From: JBEKHT01 sp049511715 | GTDB taxonomy: Bacteria; Chloroflexota; Anaerolineae; Anaerolineales; RBG-16-64-43 | NCBI GenBank assembly: GCA_049511715.1 | Contig: JBEKXU010000033.1 | Coordinates: forward strand, 1-34,646 | Length of the DNA stretch: 34,646 bases | Direction of reading: 5' to 3' | Part shown: one piece after another, positions 15,317 through 27,816 of the stretch | How positions within the stretch are numbered: the first letter of the stretch is position 1 | How the letters are laid out: each line of letters begins with the position of its first letter | Notes under the pieces: model-generated | Told to the model about the DNA's origin: nothing | The model's database searches: none | What the model saw: the letters and a program-made list of their open reading frames with translations, nothing else | Program-made: the position numbers and the translations under genes

Positions 15317-16645
15317 CTAGCTTTCCAGGTAGAGCTCATCGGTGTCATCGTCAAAGGCAAACAGCTCAGAAAAACGTCCCCAGTTGATCGCCACCTGCAG
15401 TTGTTCCTCGGCGAAATCCCCGAAATCGAGTTTCAACCGGTCCAGGAAGTAGTCGGAAGGAATGCGCCGGTTCTCGTCGCGCTGCAGGGTCTCGTAGATC
15501 CAGCGGATGGTCGGAAGTCGCAGCGCACGGCCGGCGATCAATTCCTTACGCGTCAGAATGCTGGCTTCCGCATAGGCCTGCCCCAGAGGCGTCAGTGACA
15601 GGTCGCCCTCCGCGACCGAGACAAAGCCCAAGAGCTCGCCGGACTCCACCACCGGGAGCAAGGCATCTACATCCATCACCAAATCGTCGCTCAACCGATA
15701 CAGATCCGCCCGGCCGCCTTCCTCGGAGACCTTCTCCGCGAGGCCGGCGAGCGCGTTCAGGCGCGAGGCCGGCAGAGGGCTGAGACGGCCCGCGGAGGCG
15801 CGCAGCAGCTCCTCCTCCGGCTCGGTCCGCCCCGCCACCGCCGCGTACACGTGGTCCACCACCGCCTGGAATGCGGTGTCCCGGTGATGACGGGGATGGC
15901 GCAGGTGCACCGCCACCTCAGCCACCACATGACCCGGGTTCTTCTCCATCACCAGGATACGGTCTGACATGAAGGCGGACTCCTCAATGTTGTGCGTGAC
16001 CATGAGGACCGCCTGCGTGTGGATGGCCTTGCCCAGCCACAGTTCCATGAGCTCGCCTCGCAGGGCCTCGGCGCTCAGCACGTCGAGGGCCGAGAAGGGC
16101 TCATCCAGGCAGAGCAGTTCGGGCTCGACCGCCATGGCGCGCGCAAAACCCACCTTCTGGCGCATGCCCCCGGACAATTCGCGCGGGTAGGCCGATTCAA
16201 ACCCGTCCAGGCCGACGGCATCAATCTGCCGCAGAGCGATCTCCCGGCGCTGGACCGGAGGGATCCCGCGCGCTTTGAGCGCCACCTCCACATTCTCCTG
16301 AACCGTCAGCCAGGGGTAGAGAGCGAAGTTCTGGAACACGATGGTCGCGTAAGGGTTAACCCCCTCCACCGGCTTGCCCCGGTACAGGACCTTCCCCTCA
16401 CTGGGAGGCTGCAGGCCGGTGATGATTCGCAGCAGCGTGGATTTTCCGCAGCCGGAAGGGCCCAGCAAGCAGACGAACTCGCCGGTGTGAACCTCGAGGC
16501 TCACATTCTCGACCGCCGTAAACAGTCGCACGCCGCGACCGTACCGTTTGGAGACCGATTGAAGACAGAGCAGGGGTTCCCCCGGGGCCTCGGGTGCCTG
16601 TTCCGGGGGGACCAGCCTCTGGGGTGCCGCCATCGGTTCACTCAT
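15317..16645 (-). CDS. ABC transporter ATPase with AAA-associated C-terminal domain (NitT-type)
   Basis: A 442-residue fusion. The N-terminal NBD (about 25-275) has Walker A GPSGCGKST, Q-loop VFQNFALYPW, signature LSGGMRQK, Walker B LLCLDEPFSALD and H-loop VMVTHN. The C-terminal part (about 285-435) matches the AAA-associated domain that follows NBDs in some nitrate/sulfonate/bicarbonate-like transporters: ADLYRLSDDLVMDVDALLP, then LTPLGQAYAEASILTRKELI, and an acidic tail. GGGAGG precedes the ATG. It lies 32 bp after the fused permease gene and is co-transcribed with it. No binding-protein gene is in this module. The substrate is unknown. Confidence 0.9.
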   Translation of the reverse strand: MSEPMAAPQRLVPPEQAPEAPGEPLLCLQSVSKRYGRGVRLFTAVENVSLEVHTGEFVCLLGPSGCGKSTLLRIITGLQPPSEGKVLYRGKPVEGVNPYATIVFQNFALYPWLTVQENVEVALKARGIPPVQRREIALRQIDAVGLDGFESAYPRELSGGMRQKVGFARAMAVEPELLCLDEPFSALDVLSAEALRGELMELWLGKAIHTQAVLMVTHNIEESAFMSDRILVMEKNPGHVVAEVAVHLRHPRHHRDTAFQAVVDHVYAAVAGRTEPEEELLRASAGRLSPLPASRLNALAGLAEKVSEEGGRADLYRLSDDLVMDVDALLPVVESGELLGFVSVAEGDLSLTPLGQAYAEASILTRKELIAGRALRLPTIRWIYETLQRDENRRIPSDYFLDRLKLDFGDFAEEQLQVAINWGRFSELFAFDDDTDELYLES

Positions 16646-16677
16646 GCCCTTTTCCTCCCAGGCCCGTGGACAGCGCG

Positions 16678-18390
<1,713 letters not shown>

Positions 18391-18411
18391 CGCGCCTCCC
18401 AAGGCGGCTTG

Positions 18412-18417
18412 ATTATA
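18412..18417 (-). promoter_or_regulatory. -10 box of the fused permease gene
   Basis: On the minus strand GATATAATC contains a perfect TATAAT, 21 nt before the GTG start and followed by a GGGAGG ribosome binding site. The predicted leader is about 14 nt. No consensus -35 was found. Confidence 0.5.
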
Positions 18418-18515
18418 TCCTCGGCCTACGCACCTTCCGCCATGCCTGAGTTCACATTCTCGTGCAACGCTCTTGAGACAATAGGGTTGCCTCCCCTGGG
18501 CTGGCAGGCCGGCCC

Positions 18516-19330
18516 ATGCCCAAATACAAACATTTGACGAGCGAGGAACGGTTGTGCATTTGCCAAGGGATCCCCAGGAGGGCCTCAGCCTGGCTGAGAT
18601 CGCCTGGAGCCTGGGGCGGAGCAAGTCGACCTTGAGCCGGGAGCCGTGCCGCAATGGAACTGGGGTTGGCTACCTTCCAGACTTGGCCGAGCGCCAGTAC
18701 CGGCAGCGACGCCGGGCCTGTCGCCCCGGTCTAAGCTCGGAGAATGAGTCCTGAGACGGTATGGGATCCTGAGCCTGGAGCATGGTTGGTCGCCGGAAGC
18801 CATTGCTGGGCGCTTGAGCCGGGAAAATGGAGGGCCCTTCGTCAGCCATGAGACGATCTACCGCTTTACTTACCTGTCGCCTCTAGGCCAACAACCGACC
18901 CCAGTGGGCCGTGGGAGAAACTGTGGGGCTAACTGCGCCGGGAGAAAAAGCACCGCACCCACCTGCATGGGCGCCAAGCCTAGAAAACCCCCACCCCCAC
19001 CGCGTTTTCATTGGCCAGCGGCCCCCGGAGGCCCAAGAGCGGTCCCAGCCTGATCATTGGGGAACCGACTCGTTACTCTACCCCGCGGTCAGGCTTTAAG
19101 CGTCCCGCTGGATCACATGACCCGCTTTGCCCTCGTTACCAAGTTGGAGGACAAGACGGCCCAAGCCACGGCTCAGGTCCTCTGCCAACGCTTGACCTCC
19201 TGGCCGGTTCGCGCCATCACGGGCGACAACGGGTCCGAGCACCCCAATCACGCCCTGGTCTCCCAGCCGCTCGGAGTCTCATCGTTCTTCTGTCACGCCT
19301 AAACCACTCTTGGCAGAAGCCCCGGGGCAT
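18516..19330 (+). pseudogene. IS30-family transposase relic, frameshifted
   Basis: Pieces of an IS30-type transposase lie in order but in different frames. MPKYKHLTSEERLCICQG at 18516 continues in another frame as GLSLAEIAWSLGRSKSTLS (HTH) and GYLPDLAERQYRQRRRACRP, which stops near 18753. Then come HGWSPEAIAGRLSRENGG and VSHETIYRFTY near 18790-18870, RFALVTKLEDKTAQATAQV near 19128, and ITGDNGSEHPNHA near 19215 (the second Asp of the catalytic triad, TDNGxEF in intact enzymes). The last part, HSWQKPRG, resembles the SWERG segment. At least three frame changes make it inactive. I could not define the terminal inverted repeats. Confidence 0.85.
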
Positions 19331-19830
19331 CGGGCCGGGGGCCTCGCCTCACAACGACGCCTTCTGACCCATGGGCTCAAAACGGGTTTCCCCTTGGCCA
19401 TGGTTAGCCTGCCCTTGCCGCAGGCCCAGGGTGCCATCCGCCACGAGAGAGGGCCCTCACCTCCCAAGTCAACATTCATCCTGGGCGTACCAAAAAGTCG
19501 AAGGGCGCGTTGCGCCTTTCGACTTTGATTCTGCAGCCCGACCGGCTTTTTAGAAGTGAAGAAAGACCCGTTGAGTGAGGACGAAGCAGGGGCCCCTAGC
19601 ACCCAGACATCTAGGAACAAGAAGACCGCAGGAAGAAGGCTTTGCGCCGGGGTGAGCGGAGGAAAGGGATGGCGTGTTTCCTCCGGAGGTTGTTCCTACT
19701 CTGGCGCCTCCTATCCAGCGCGCTCGCGAAGGTTACCCAGCGTCGCTAGCTCCGCTCCTGCTCGACCACAAGTCTTGGACAGCCCCAGGGATCCGGCCGA
19801 CATTCCCCCGGTCCCCAGCTCGGTCCCTTC
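19303..19830. other. About 530 bp without a recognisable gene downstream of the IS30 relic
   Basis: The open frames here are short and show no family motif. The first few dozen bases may still be degraded IS30 sequence. The only clear structure is the long hairpin at 19494-19526. The base composition is slightly less GC-rich than the neighbouring genes, as expected for decayed mobile DNA. Confidence 0.45.
19489..19526 (-). terminator. Long hairpin, probable minus-strand terminator
   Basis: AAAGTCGAAGGGCGC at 19494-19508 pairs with GCGCCTTTCGACTTT at 19512-19526 (15 bp, one G-T wobble, 3-nt loop). Read on the minus strand the stem runs into five T, so it fits an intrinsic terminator for the NBR1-Ig lipoprotein gene about 300 bp upstream. 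It could alternatively be part of the IS relic. Confidence 0.6.
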
Positions 19831-20502
19831 TCACGGGGTTGCGCTAGGGCTAGGCGTGGGAGTGGTGCCCACCACGATTTGCACCCAGAAGGGGACCTTC
19901 CCGCTCAGATCCGTTCCAAACCTGGTCCCCTGAGGGTCGCTGAGCAACCAGTCGCCTTTGTAGGATCCCGCCTGCTCGGGTGCGGTCATGGCAATGGCAA
20001 TCGTGATCGTGGCCCCGGGGGCCGCCGGATGGCTCAGCGATTGGCTGAGATCGGCCTTCATCGACGTGCCCATGTCGAAGACGACCTTGTAGTCCGTGGT
20101 CCAGGCGCAGGTGCCAATATTTTGCAGTTGCCAGACTTTGGTGAATTTCTGACCGGGATTCATCTGAGTGCCGTCCGGGACAGTCACGTCAGACACAAAG
20201 GAGACCATCAGCGTGCACCCGCCAACCCCCGTGGGCGCCGCGGGCAGAGGCGGCTGCGTGGGAGCCGTCGTGGCAACGCTGGGTGGCGTAGCGCTCGGAA
20301 GCGGAGTATCCGTCGGCCCGGAGGAGGTCGCCGAAAGAGTGCTGGTAGGGGTCGGCGCATTGAGTGTCTGAAAAAAAGCCGTGGCTTGCTGGTCGGAGGA
20401 CTGGGTGAGGGTGGGAGGCGGTGCGGCCGGAGCCGCCGGACCGCAGGCACAAAGCACCAGGGCAAGCAACGGGCCCGCTCCCAGCAAGAAGTCCCGACGC
20501 AT
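19831..20502 (-). CDS. Secreted lipoprotein with C-terminal NBR1-type Ig-like domain
   Basis: The ATG at 20502 is chosen because AGGAGG lies 5 nt upstream and it opens directly into a signal peptide (MRRDFLLGAGPLLALVL) ending at the lipobox LCAC. A roughly 90-residue Thr/Pro/Ser/Ala linker follows. The C-terminal roughly 115 residues (GGCTLMVSFVSDVTVPDG, then FTKVWQLQNIGTCAWTTDY) match the Ig-like domain first described in the human NBR1 protein and very frequent in Chloroflexota surface proteins. The two cysteines (GGCTL, GTCAW) could form a disulfide. It is expected to be lipid-anchored and exposed. Function unknown; the domain is usually a protein- or ligand-binding module. The gene is divergent from xpt. 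Confidence 0.85.
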   Translation of the reverse strand: MRRDFLLGAGPLLALVLCACGPAAPAAPPPTLTQSSDQQATAFFQTLNAPTPTSTLSATSSGPTDTPLPSATPPSVATTAPTQPPLPAAPTGVGGCTLMVSFVSDVTVPDGTQMNPGQKFTKVWQLQNIGTCAWTTDYKVVFDMGTSMKADLSQSLSHPAAPGATITIAIAMTAPEQAGSYKGDWLLSDPQGTRFGTDLSGKVPFWVQIVVGTTPTPSPSATP

Positions 20503-20645
20503 TGATCCTCCTGACGGGCCCCGTTCCGGGCATGCTGAAACGGCAACCTCCCGGATCATCCTGGAGCAACTTCTACGAGGCCGATTTTTCATCCGCCTTT
20601 CGACGGTTCAAGCCATCCACGAGCCTTCCAATGCGGACCGGTGGC

Positions 20646-20654
20646 ATTATAACA
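20646..20654 (-). promoter_or_regulatory. Extended -10 promoter of the NBR1-Ig lipoprotein gene
   Basis: The minus strand reads TGTTATAAT, an extended -10 element (TGN followed by consensus TATAAT). The predicted leader to the ATG at 20502 is about 137 nt. No -35 at the normal distance; extended -10 promoters do not need one. Confidence 0.5.
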
Positions 20655-20695
20655 ACCCTAGCGTTTCCCCATTCTCAACGGAAGTTGAATCCGCG

Positions 20696-20704
20696 TGCTA
20701 TACT
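20696..20704 (+). promoter_or_regulatory. Extended -10 promoter of xpt-guaA
   Basis: TGCTATACT is an extended -10 element; the predicted transcription start near 20711 gives a leader of about 46 nt. That is too short for a purine riboswitch, which often controls xpt in Firmicutes and is absent here. It lies about 42 bp from the divergent lipoprotein promoter. Confidence 0.5.
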
Positions 20705-20756
20705 CGCAGGCTCGCATCCGGTGCTGCGGCGCAATCCCTCCCCAGGAGGCGGAAGA

Positions 20757-21332
20757 ATGGACGCTCTCCAACGAAGGATTCTGACCGAGGGCAGGAATCT
20801 CGGGAATGGAATCCTTAAGGTCGACAGCTTCCTCAACCACCAGGTCGATCCGGTCCTGCTCGACGAGTGCGGGCGTGAACTCGCGGCCCGTCTTGCGGGG
20901 GCCGGCGCCACGAAGGTCCTGACCGCGGAGATCTCAGGAATCGCCCCGGCGCTCACCACCGCACGGCACTTGGGCATCCCCCTCGTCTTTGCCCGCAAGT
21001 CCAAGCCCATCACCATGCCGGACCAGGTGTTCCTGACGCTGGCCCCTTCCCACACCCGGGGAGGGACCGTAGAACTCATCGTGTCGCCGGAGTATCTCAG
21101 CCAGCACGAACGCATCCTGATCATCGACGACTTTCTCGCCTCGGGTCAGACCATCCTCGGCCTGGCTCGTCTGGCCGCAGCCGCCGGGGCGACCGTGGTG
21201 GGCATCGGGGCGATCATTGAGAAGACGTTCGAGGGCGGCCGGGCCGTGCTGGCCGCCTTGCATGTGCCGATCGAGTCCCTCGCGGTCATAGTGGATATGA
21301 GCGAGGGGCGGATCGTCTTTTCCGAACCCTAG
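20757..21332 (+). CDS. xpt: Xanthine phosphoribosyltransferase
   Basis: Converts xanthine and PRPP to XMP. The 191-residue protein aligns by eye along its full length with Bacillus Xpt: MDALQRRILTEG opening, ILKVDSFLNHQVDP at about 21-34, ISGIAPALTTARHLGIPLVFARK, the PRPP-binding loop ILIIDDFLASGQTI at about 122-135, and IEKTFEGGR. AGGAGG is 7 nt before the ATG at 20757. The longer frame to 20421 is not natural. guaA follows after 9 bp; together they take xanthine to GMP (xanthine to XMP, then XMP to GMP), a typical purine-salvage pair. Confidence 0.95.
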   Translation: MDALQRRILTEGRNLGNGILKVDSFLNHQVDPVLLDECGRELAARLAGAGATKVLTAEISGIAPALTTARHLGIPLVFARKSKPITMPDQVFLTLAPSHTRGGTVELIVSPEYLSQHERILIIDDFLASGQTILGLARLAAAAGATVVGIGAIIEKTFEGGRAVLAALHVPIESLAVIVDMSEGRIVFSEP

Positions 21333-21341
21333 CGGCTCTCC

Positions 21342-22883
21342 TTGGACACCCTCGTCATCCTTGACTTTGGCTCCCAGTACTCGCAGCTGATCGCCCGGCG
21401 GTTGCGCGAACTGGGCGCCTACTGCGAGCTGTTCGCGTACAATGTTCCGGCCGAAACGGTCCGGGCGCTCCGTCCCCAGGCTTTCGTCCTCTCCGGAGGG
21501 CCAGGGTCCGTCGTCACGCCGGGGGCTCCCCGCCTGCCAGACTACGTGCTCGAAAGCCATCTGCCGGTCCTGGGGATTTGCTATGGAATGCAACTGATGG
21601 CCCAGGCTTTGGGAGGGGACGTCCGAGCCTCCCCGCGCCGCGAGTACGGCCGCATGACGGTTGTGCGCCAGGGCGAATCGCAGCTATTCCCCAAATCGCT
21701 CCCCCAGGCCCTGGAGGTTTGGATGAGCCACGGGGACCAGGTGGAACGGATCCCGGAGGGCTTTCGGGCCGTTGCCTCCAGCTCCACCTGCCCCGTCGCC
21801 GCCATGGAGAACCCGGAACGGCATCTCTACGCACTTCAATTCCACCCGGAGGTGGCTCACACCGAGCACGGGACGGAAATCCTGGAGGCGTTCCTGGAAG
21901 CCGCGGGGATCGGGCGGGAGTGGACGCCCGCTTCGATCGCCCGCCAGGCGCTGGAACGCATTCGCTCCCAGGTCGGGGCTGAGCCGGTCCTGGCCGCCGT
22001 GAGCGGCGGAGTGGATTCCACGGTCGCGGCCGCTCTGGTCCATCAAGCGGTGGGGGATCAACTCACCTGCCTGTTCGTCGACAACGGGCTGCTGCGCCTG
22101 GGCGAGGCAGACCAGGTCCTGTCCGGGCTTCGCCAATCCCTGGGGGCGCAAGTCCGCTGGGTGGACGCGCGCCGGGAGTTCCTGCAGGCCTTGGCGGGCA
22201 TGGAAGAGCCGGAAGGGAAGCGCGCGGCGGTCGGCGAAACCTTCATCCGCGTCTTCGAGCGCGAGGCGGCGCGGCTCCCTCGTCCGGCGCGTTACCTGGT
22301 GCAGGGAACCATCTATCCCGATGTCATCGAATCGCGCGCGCCCGAGCGGCGGGCGGCCGCCCGCATCAAGACCCACCACAACGTCGGGGGGCTCCCGGCG
22401 GACATCCGCCTCGAGTTGGTGGAACCGCTGCGCTACCTCTTCAAGGACGAGGTGCGGCGGGTGGGGCAGGAAATCGGCCTGGCACCGCAACTGATCTGGA
22501 GGCAACCCTTTCCGGGCCCCGGGCTGGCCGTCCGCTGCCTCGGGGCGGTCACCGGGGAACGCCTGGAACGGCTCCGGGCGGCCGACCACATTTTCACGAG
22601 CGAACTCGAACTCGCCGGCCTCCTGGGCCCGGCGACTGCCCAGGCCTTCGCCGTACTGCTGCCGGTGCGATCCGTCGGGGTGATGGGGGACGGCCGCACG
22701 TACGAGGAAGTGGTTGCGCTGCGGGCCGTTTCCACCCAGGATTTCATGACCGCCGACTGGGTGAGGATCCCGAGCGAGATCCTGGACCATGTGGCCCACC
22801 GGATCGTGAACGAGGTGGCTGGGGTGAATCGGGTGGTCTTCGACATAACCACCAAGCCGCCTGCGACCATCGAGTGGGAGTAG
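21342..22883 (+). CDS. guaA: GMP synthase (glutamine-hydrolysing)
   Basis: Aminates XMP to GMP using glutamine and ATP. The 513-residue protein starts at TTG 21342 (MDTLVILDFGSQYSQLI); no upstream ATG in frame is available and the ribosome binding site is weak, so translation is probably coupled to xpt. Class I amidotransferase with Cys80 in GICYGMQ and the His168/Glu170 pair in FHPEV. ATP pyrophosphatase P-loop SGGVDST at 221-227, then VQGTIYPDVIES and KTHHNVGGLP. C-terminal dimerisation domain with RQPFPGPGLAVR and the family ending PATIEWE. All catalytic residues are present. Confidence 0.97.
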   Translation: MDTLVILDFGSQYSQLIARRLRELGAYCELFAYNVPAETVRALRPQAFVLSGGPGSVVTPGAPRLPDYVLESHLPVLGICYGMQLMAQALGGDVRASPRREYGRMTVVRQGESQLFPKSLPQALEVWMSHGDQVERIPEGFRAVASSSTCPVAAMENPERHLYALQFHPEVAHTEHGTEILEAFLEAAGIGREWTPASIARQALERIRSQVGAEPVLAAVSGGVDSTVAAALVHQAVGDQLTCLFVDNGLLRLGEADQVLSGLRQSLGAQVRWVDARREFLQALAGMEEPEGKRAAVGETFIRVFEREAARLPRPARYLVQGTIYPDVIESRAPERRAAARIKTHHNVGGLPADIRLELVEPLRYLFKDEVRRVGQEIGLAPQLIWRQPFPGPGLAVRCLGAVTGERLERLRAADHIFTSELELAGLLGPATAQAFAVLLPVRSVGVMGDGRTYEEVVALRAVSTQDFMTADWVRIPSEILDHVAHRIVNEVAGVNRVVFDITTKPPATIEWE

Positions 22884-23213
22884 CGAGCCGGCGACGGGGC
22901 AAGCAGCCCCCGGTTTCCTCCGGGGTGGTCACGCACAGGCTCTTGGAGAGAATCTTGCAATGCCGGATCAAGAGGCGGCCCTTAACCCGGTCGGCTCAGG
23001 CCCGTTTCGAGGCACAGAGCTCACGCAGGAACCGGGCGGTACGGTACAGCCGACCGGCAAGGGAGGGCCGAAGGACGGCGAACTTCGCTCCTTCTAAGGC
23101 GCCGCCTCCCGGATTCGGACGAAAATCAAACAAAGTCGGTGTACTATAATCGCAATTAGAGGTCCGACGGCCTGCCGACCAGGTGCCAGGCAGGCAATCT
23201 GAGGAGTAATTCC
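22884..23213 (+). other. 330-bp region between guaA and clpC: weak hairpin, clpC promoter, leader
   Basis: CCCCGG at 22908-22913 pairs with CCGGGG at 22920-22925 but has no T-run, so termination after guaA is doubtful. TATAAT at 23145-23150 is the clpC -10 box; there is no clear -35. AATCAAACAAAGTCGGT at 23124-23140 partly matches the CtsR operator. CCTGCC and GGCAGG (about 23171-23194) can form a stem in the leader. No gene seen. Confidence 0.5.
23145..23150 (+). promoter_or_regulatory. -10 box of clpC
   Basis: TATAAT, 63 nt before the ATG at 23214. GAGGAG at 23201-23206 is the ribosome binding site, 7 nt from the ATG. The -35 position is AAAATC and not consensus, so an activator or alternative sigma factor is possible. 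Confidence 0.5.
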
Positions 23214-25688
<2,475 letters not shown>

Positions 25689-25710
25689 CGCCCCGGCCCT
25701 CGGAAAAGCA

Positions 25711-25750
25711 GAACGGGTACCCTTTGGACCTTGGGTACCCGTTTCTTATT
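25711..25750. terminator. Bidirectional intrinsic terminator between clpC and holA
   Basis: AACGGGTACCC at 25712-25722 pairs perfectly with GGGTACCCGTT at 25733-25743 (11 bp, 10-nt loop), followed by TTCTTATT on the plus strand. On the minus strand the stem is followed by a CTGCTTTTCC tail. It separates two convergent genes. Confidence 0.85.
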
Positions 25751-25781
25751 CCCTTTTCAGACCCGCGGTCCGGCCTGGAGC

Positions 25782-26903
25782 TTAGGCCGTCGATCGCCCC
25801 GGAGCCCCGGTCACTTCCTCGACCAGCAGGTCGAAGCCTGTTTCCGCCTTGACCCGACTCGTTTTCAGCGCCTCGTCCAGGTCCGCCAGCTTGCGGTAAA
25901 TGGCCTCCAGGGTCTCCAGCGAAAAGCCGCGCGCCTGGCGGATGAGTCGGTCCGTCAGCCATTCAGCCAGCCTGAGCTCCGCCGAAAGCTCCCTGGCGGA
26001 ACGGTGCCCATCCAGTCCCTCCCGGACCTGAATCAGCAGGCGAAATTGACGCACCACCATCCCGAGCACGGACTCGGGCCGCCGCTTGACCAAGAGATCA
26101 TGCAGGAGATCCACGGCTTTCTGGCTGTCCCGCTGCCCCAGGGCATCCACCATCGCGAAAATGTCCAGTTGCAGGCTTTCCGGGGTGACCGCTTCCACAT
26201 CCTCGGGCCGGACCGGTCGACTGTAGTTGACGTACGCCAGGAGCTTTTGCACCTCGTGATCCAGGAGGTGAGGGTCCTCGCCGACCAGGGAGGCGAGCAG
26301 TCGGGCGGCCTGGGGTTCCATCTTTCCGTCCAGGGCCTCCGCACGTTGCGTGACCCAGACGGAAAGGCCCGCGCCTTGGGGCAAGTCGAAGCGCCTCACC
26401 AGCGCCCGATTTTCGTGCTCCTGGCACCAGCGCAGGACACGATGGTCCTGGCGCAGCGCCCCTCTCTCCAGGAAAACCAGGGCCGTGGTGTCGGGGATTT
26501 GATCCAGCAAGGTGCCTATGGCTCCCCAATCCCCGGAAGGAGACTCCGCTGCCGGCGCTGTCTCCTCATCCCCCGGGGCCTTTTCTTCGAGGGCCGACTT
26601 TCCCGCACTGGCGCCTTCCCCCTCAACAGGGGCCTCTCCCTCCGACGCCACGGACCCGGCCTTTCGGGTCCGATCCAGGAGCCAGCCCTCCACGATCACA
26701 AGCCGGCGCCGGAGCAAGAAGGGGGCGGCCAAGCAGGCCGCCTGCAGATCGGCCAGCGGCAGGTTCCGCCCTTGGAAACGGGTCAGGTTGAGTTCTGCCA
26801 GGCCCGCTTCCCCCATCGAGGAGCGAATCTGAGCCAGGGCCTTGGAGAGCGCAAGGTCATCCGTTCCATAAAAGAGATAGATAACGGGCGGGGTCTTGGG
26901 CAT
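25782..26903 (-). CDS. holA: DNA polymerase III delta subunit
   Basis: The clamp-loader subunit that opens the beta clamp. The 373-residue protein has the family opening PPVIYLFYGTDDLALSKAL, the early strand LNLTRFQGRNLPLADL, ACLAAPFLLRRRLVIVEG, the middle region LLDHEVQKLLAYVNYSRPV, and the helical collar domain (IFAMVDALGQRDSQKAVDLLHDLL, then RQFRLLIQVREGL). Residues about 79-124 are an acidic Gly/Ala/Glu-rich insert that most members lack. The ATG at 26903 lies 7 nt after a TATAAT box, so the mRNA may be leaderless. holB, its partner, is 2.3 kb away on the other strand. Confidence 0.93.
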   Translation of the reverse strand: MPKTPPVIYLFYGTDDLALSKALAQIRSSMGEAGLAELNLTRFQGRNLPLADLQAACLAAPFLLRRRLVIVEGWLLDRTRKAGSVASEGEAPVEGEGASAGKSALEEKAPGDEETAPAAESPSGDWGAIGTLLDQIPDTTALVFLERGALRQDHRVLRWCQEHENRALVRRFDLPQGAGLSVWVTQRAEALDGKMEPQAARLLASLVGEDPHLLDHEVQKLLAYVNYSRPVRPEDVEAVTPESLQLDIFAMVDALGQRDSQKAVDLLHDLLVKRRPESVLGMVVRQFRLLIQVREGLDGHRSARELSAELRLAEWLTDRLIRQARGFSLETLEAIYRKLADLDEALKTSRVKAETGFDLLVEEVTGAPGRSTA

Positions 26904-26906
26904 GCG

Positions 26907-26924
26907 GGCGATTATACAATCGCC
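26907..26924 (-). promoter_or_regulatory. holA promoter -10 inside a perfect inverted repeat
   Basis: The minus strand reads GGCGATTGTATAATCGCC: GGCGATT and AATCGCC are perfect inverted arms around a 4-nt centre, and TATAAT (26916-26911) overlaps the right arm. The -10 ends exactly 7 nt before the ATG at 26903. No consensus -35 at the normal distance. The repeat is a candidate operator. Confidence 0.55.
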
Positions 26925-27056
26925 TCCTTGCCCTCACGCCAACCCCGGGCCTGAGGCCGGCGATCGACGAGGCTGGCCATCCCGGCCAAATGGCCTGAAC
27001 CCCCGCGGCGGAGGGACCGCCGACCCGGACCAACGCCGGGCGGAAAGCGGCGCCTC

Positions 27057-27758
27057 CTAGGCCGAATGGCGCGCAGGGGCGGCAAAAGTCGCCAGCAGGA
27101 ACCCCAGATACATGACGACGCTGCCCACCAGCTCACCACCGTACATCCAATCGACGAGGCCCAGCGTGAGAAAGGTTCCGGCCAGAGCGGGGGAAAGAGC
27201 GCCTACGGCAATGAGGATGTTGCCCAGCACCCGATTGGCCAGAATTTGCTTCCTCCAGAACAGCCAAGCGGAGAGAAGCGCGCCGCCCACGAGCAGGATC
27301 GTCCCATACAGGTTCAGGACAATGGTCAGGGCGATCAGGCCGGGCGGGCGCGTCAGCAACTGGCTGTACTGGCCGGAGGCTGGCAAGGACACCTGATAGG
27401 TTCCCGCGTTCACCGGCGAGATGAAGAGGACCAGGGCGGCCCCGGCGGAAGCAAGTACAAGCAGGACGAGCGTCCCCCGGGTGAGCCAGCGCCGCCGAAT
27501 CAGAAGAAACAAGGTCCCCTGGCCGAGCCAAGCCGCGGTGAGCATTGCTCCGGCCAGGTACCAGGCCTGGAGCACCCAAGGGCTGTAGGCCAAGCTCAGG
27601 AAGGCCTCACAGCCCGTGCCCAGGGCATACCACAGCAGTCCGATACCCCACAAAAGGTTGTGGGTCCCTCCTCTCGAGCTGTAGCGAGCAATCACCAGAC
27701 CCGCAAAGGTGAGGGTCACGAGGGTCGTTACGAACGGAAGAAAGCGTGTCACATCCAT
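27057..27758 (-). CDS. Integral membrane protein of about seven helices, unknown function
   Basis: A 233-residue hydrophobic protein with about seven membrane helices: FVTTLVTLTFAGLVIARY, LLWGIGLLWYALGTGCEAFL, WYLAGAMLTAAWLGQGTLFL, LVLLVLASAGAALVLFI, LIALTIVLNLYGTILLVGG, ILIAVGALSPALAGTFLTLG and LVGSVVMYLGFLLATFAAP. There is no signal peptide beyond the first helix and no catalytic motif. GGGAGG is 5 nt before the ATG. I do not recognise the family. It follows a tiny membrane protein gene by 58 bp in the same direction and may be co-expressed with it. Confidence 0.8.
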   Translation of the reverse strand: MDVTRFLPFVTTLVTLTFAGLVIARYSSRGGTHNLLWGIGLLWYALGTGCEAFLSLAYSPWVLQAWYLAGAMLTAAWLGQGTLFLLIRRRWLTRGTLVLLVLASAGAALVLFISPVNAGTYQVSLPASGQYSQLLTRPPGLIALTIVLNLYGTILLVGGALLSAWLFWRKQILANRVLGNILIAVGALSPALAGTFLTLGLVDWMYGGELVGSVVMYLGFLLATFAAPARHSA

Positions 27759-27816
27759 GTTGCCTCCCTATAACCCGGCCGCCCCCCCTGCCCGCGGCCT
27801 CAGAGCTGATCCCGCC

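Noticed and set aside
18391..18654. Longer N-terminus of the fused permease
   Set aside because: It overlaps the IS30 relic and crosses the promoter; the GTG at 18390 has a proper ribosome binding site.
20705..20756. Possible purine riboswitch before xpt
   Set aside because: The leader is only about 46 nt and lacks the conserved purine aptamer sequence.
22908..22925. Hairpin after guaA as an intrinsic terminator
   Set aside because: The 6-bp stem has no following T-run, so it does not meet the terminator pattern.
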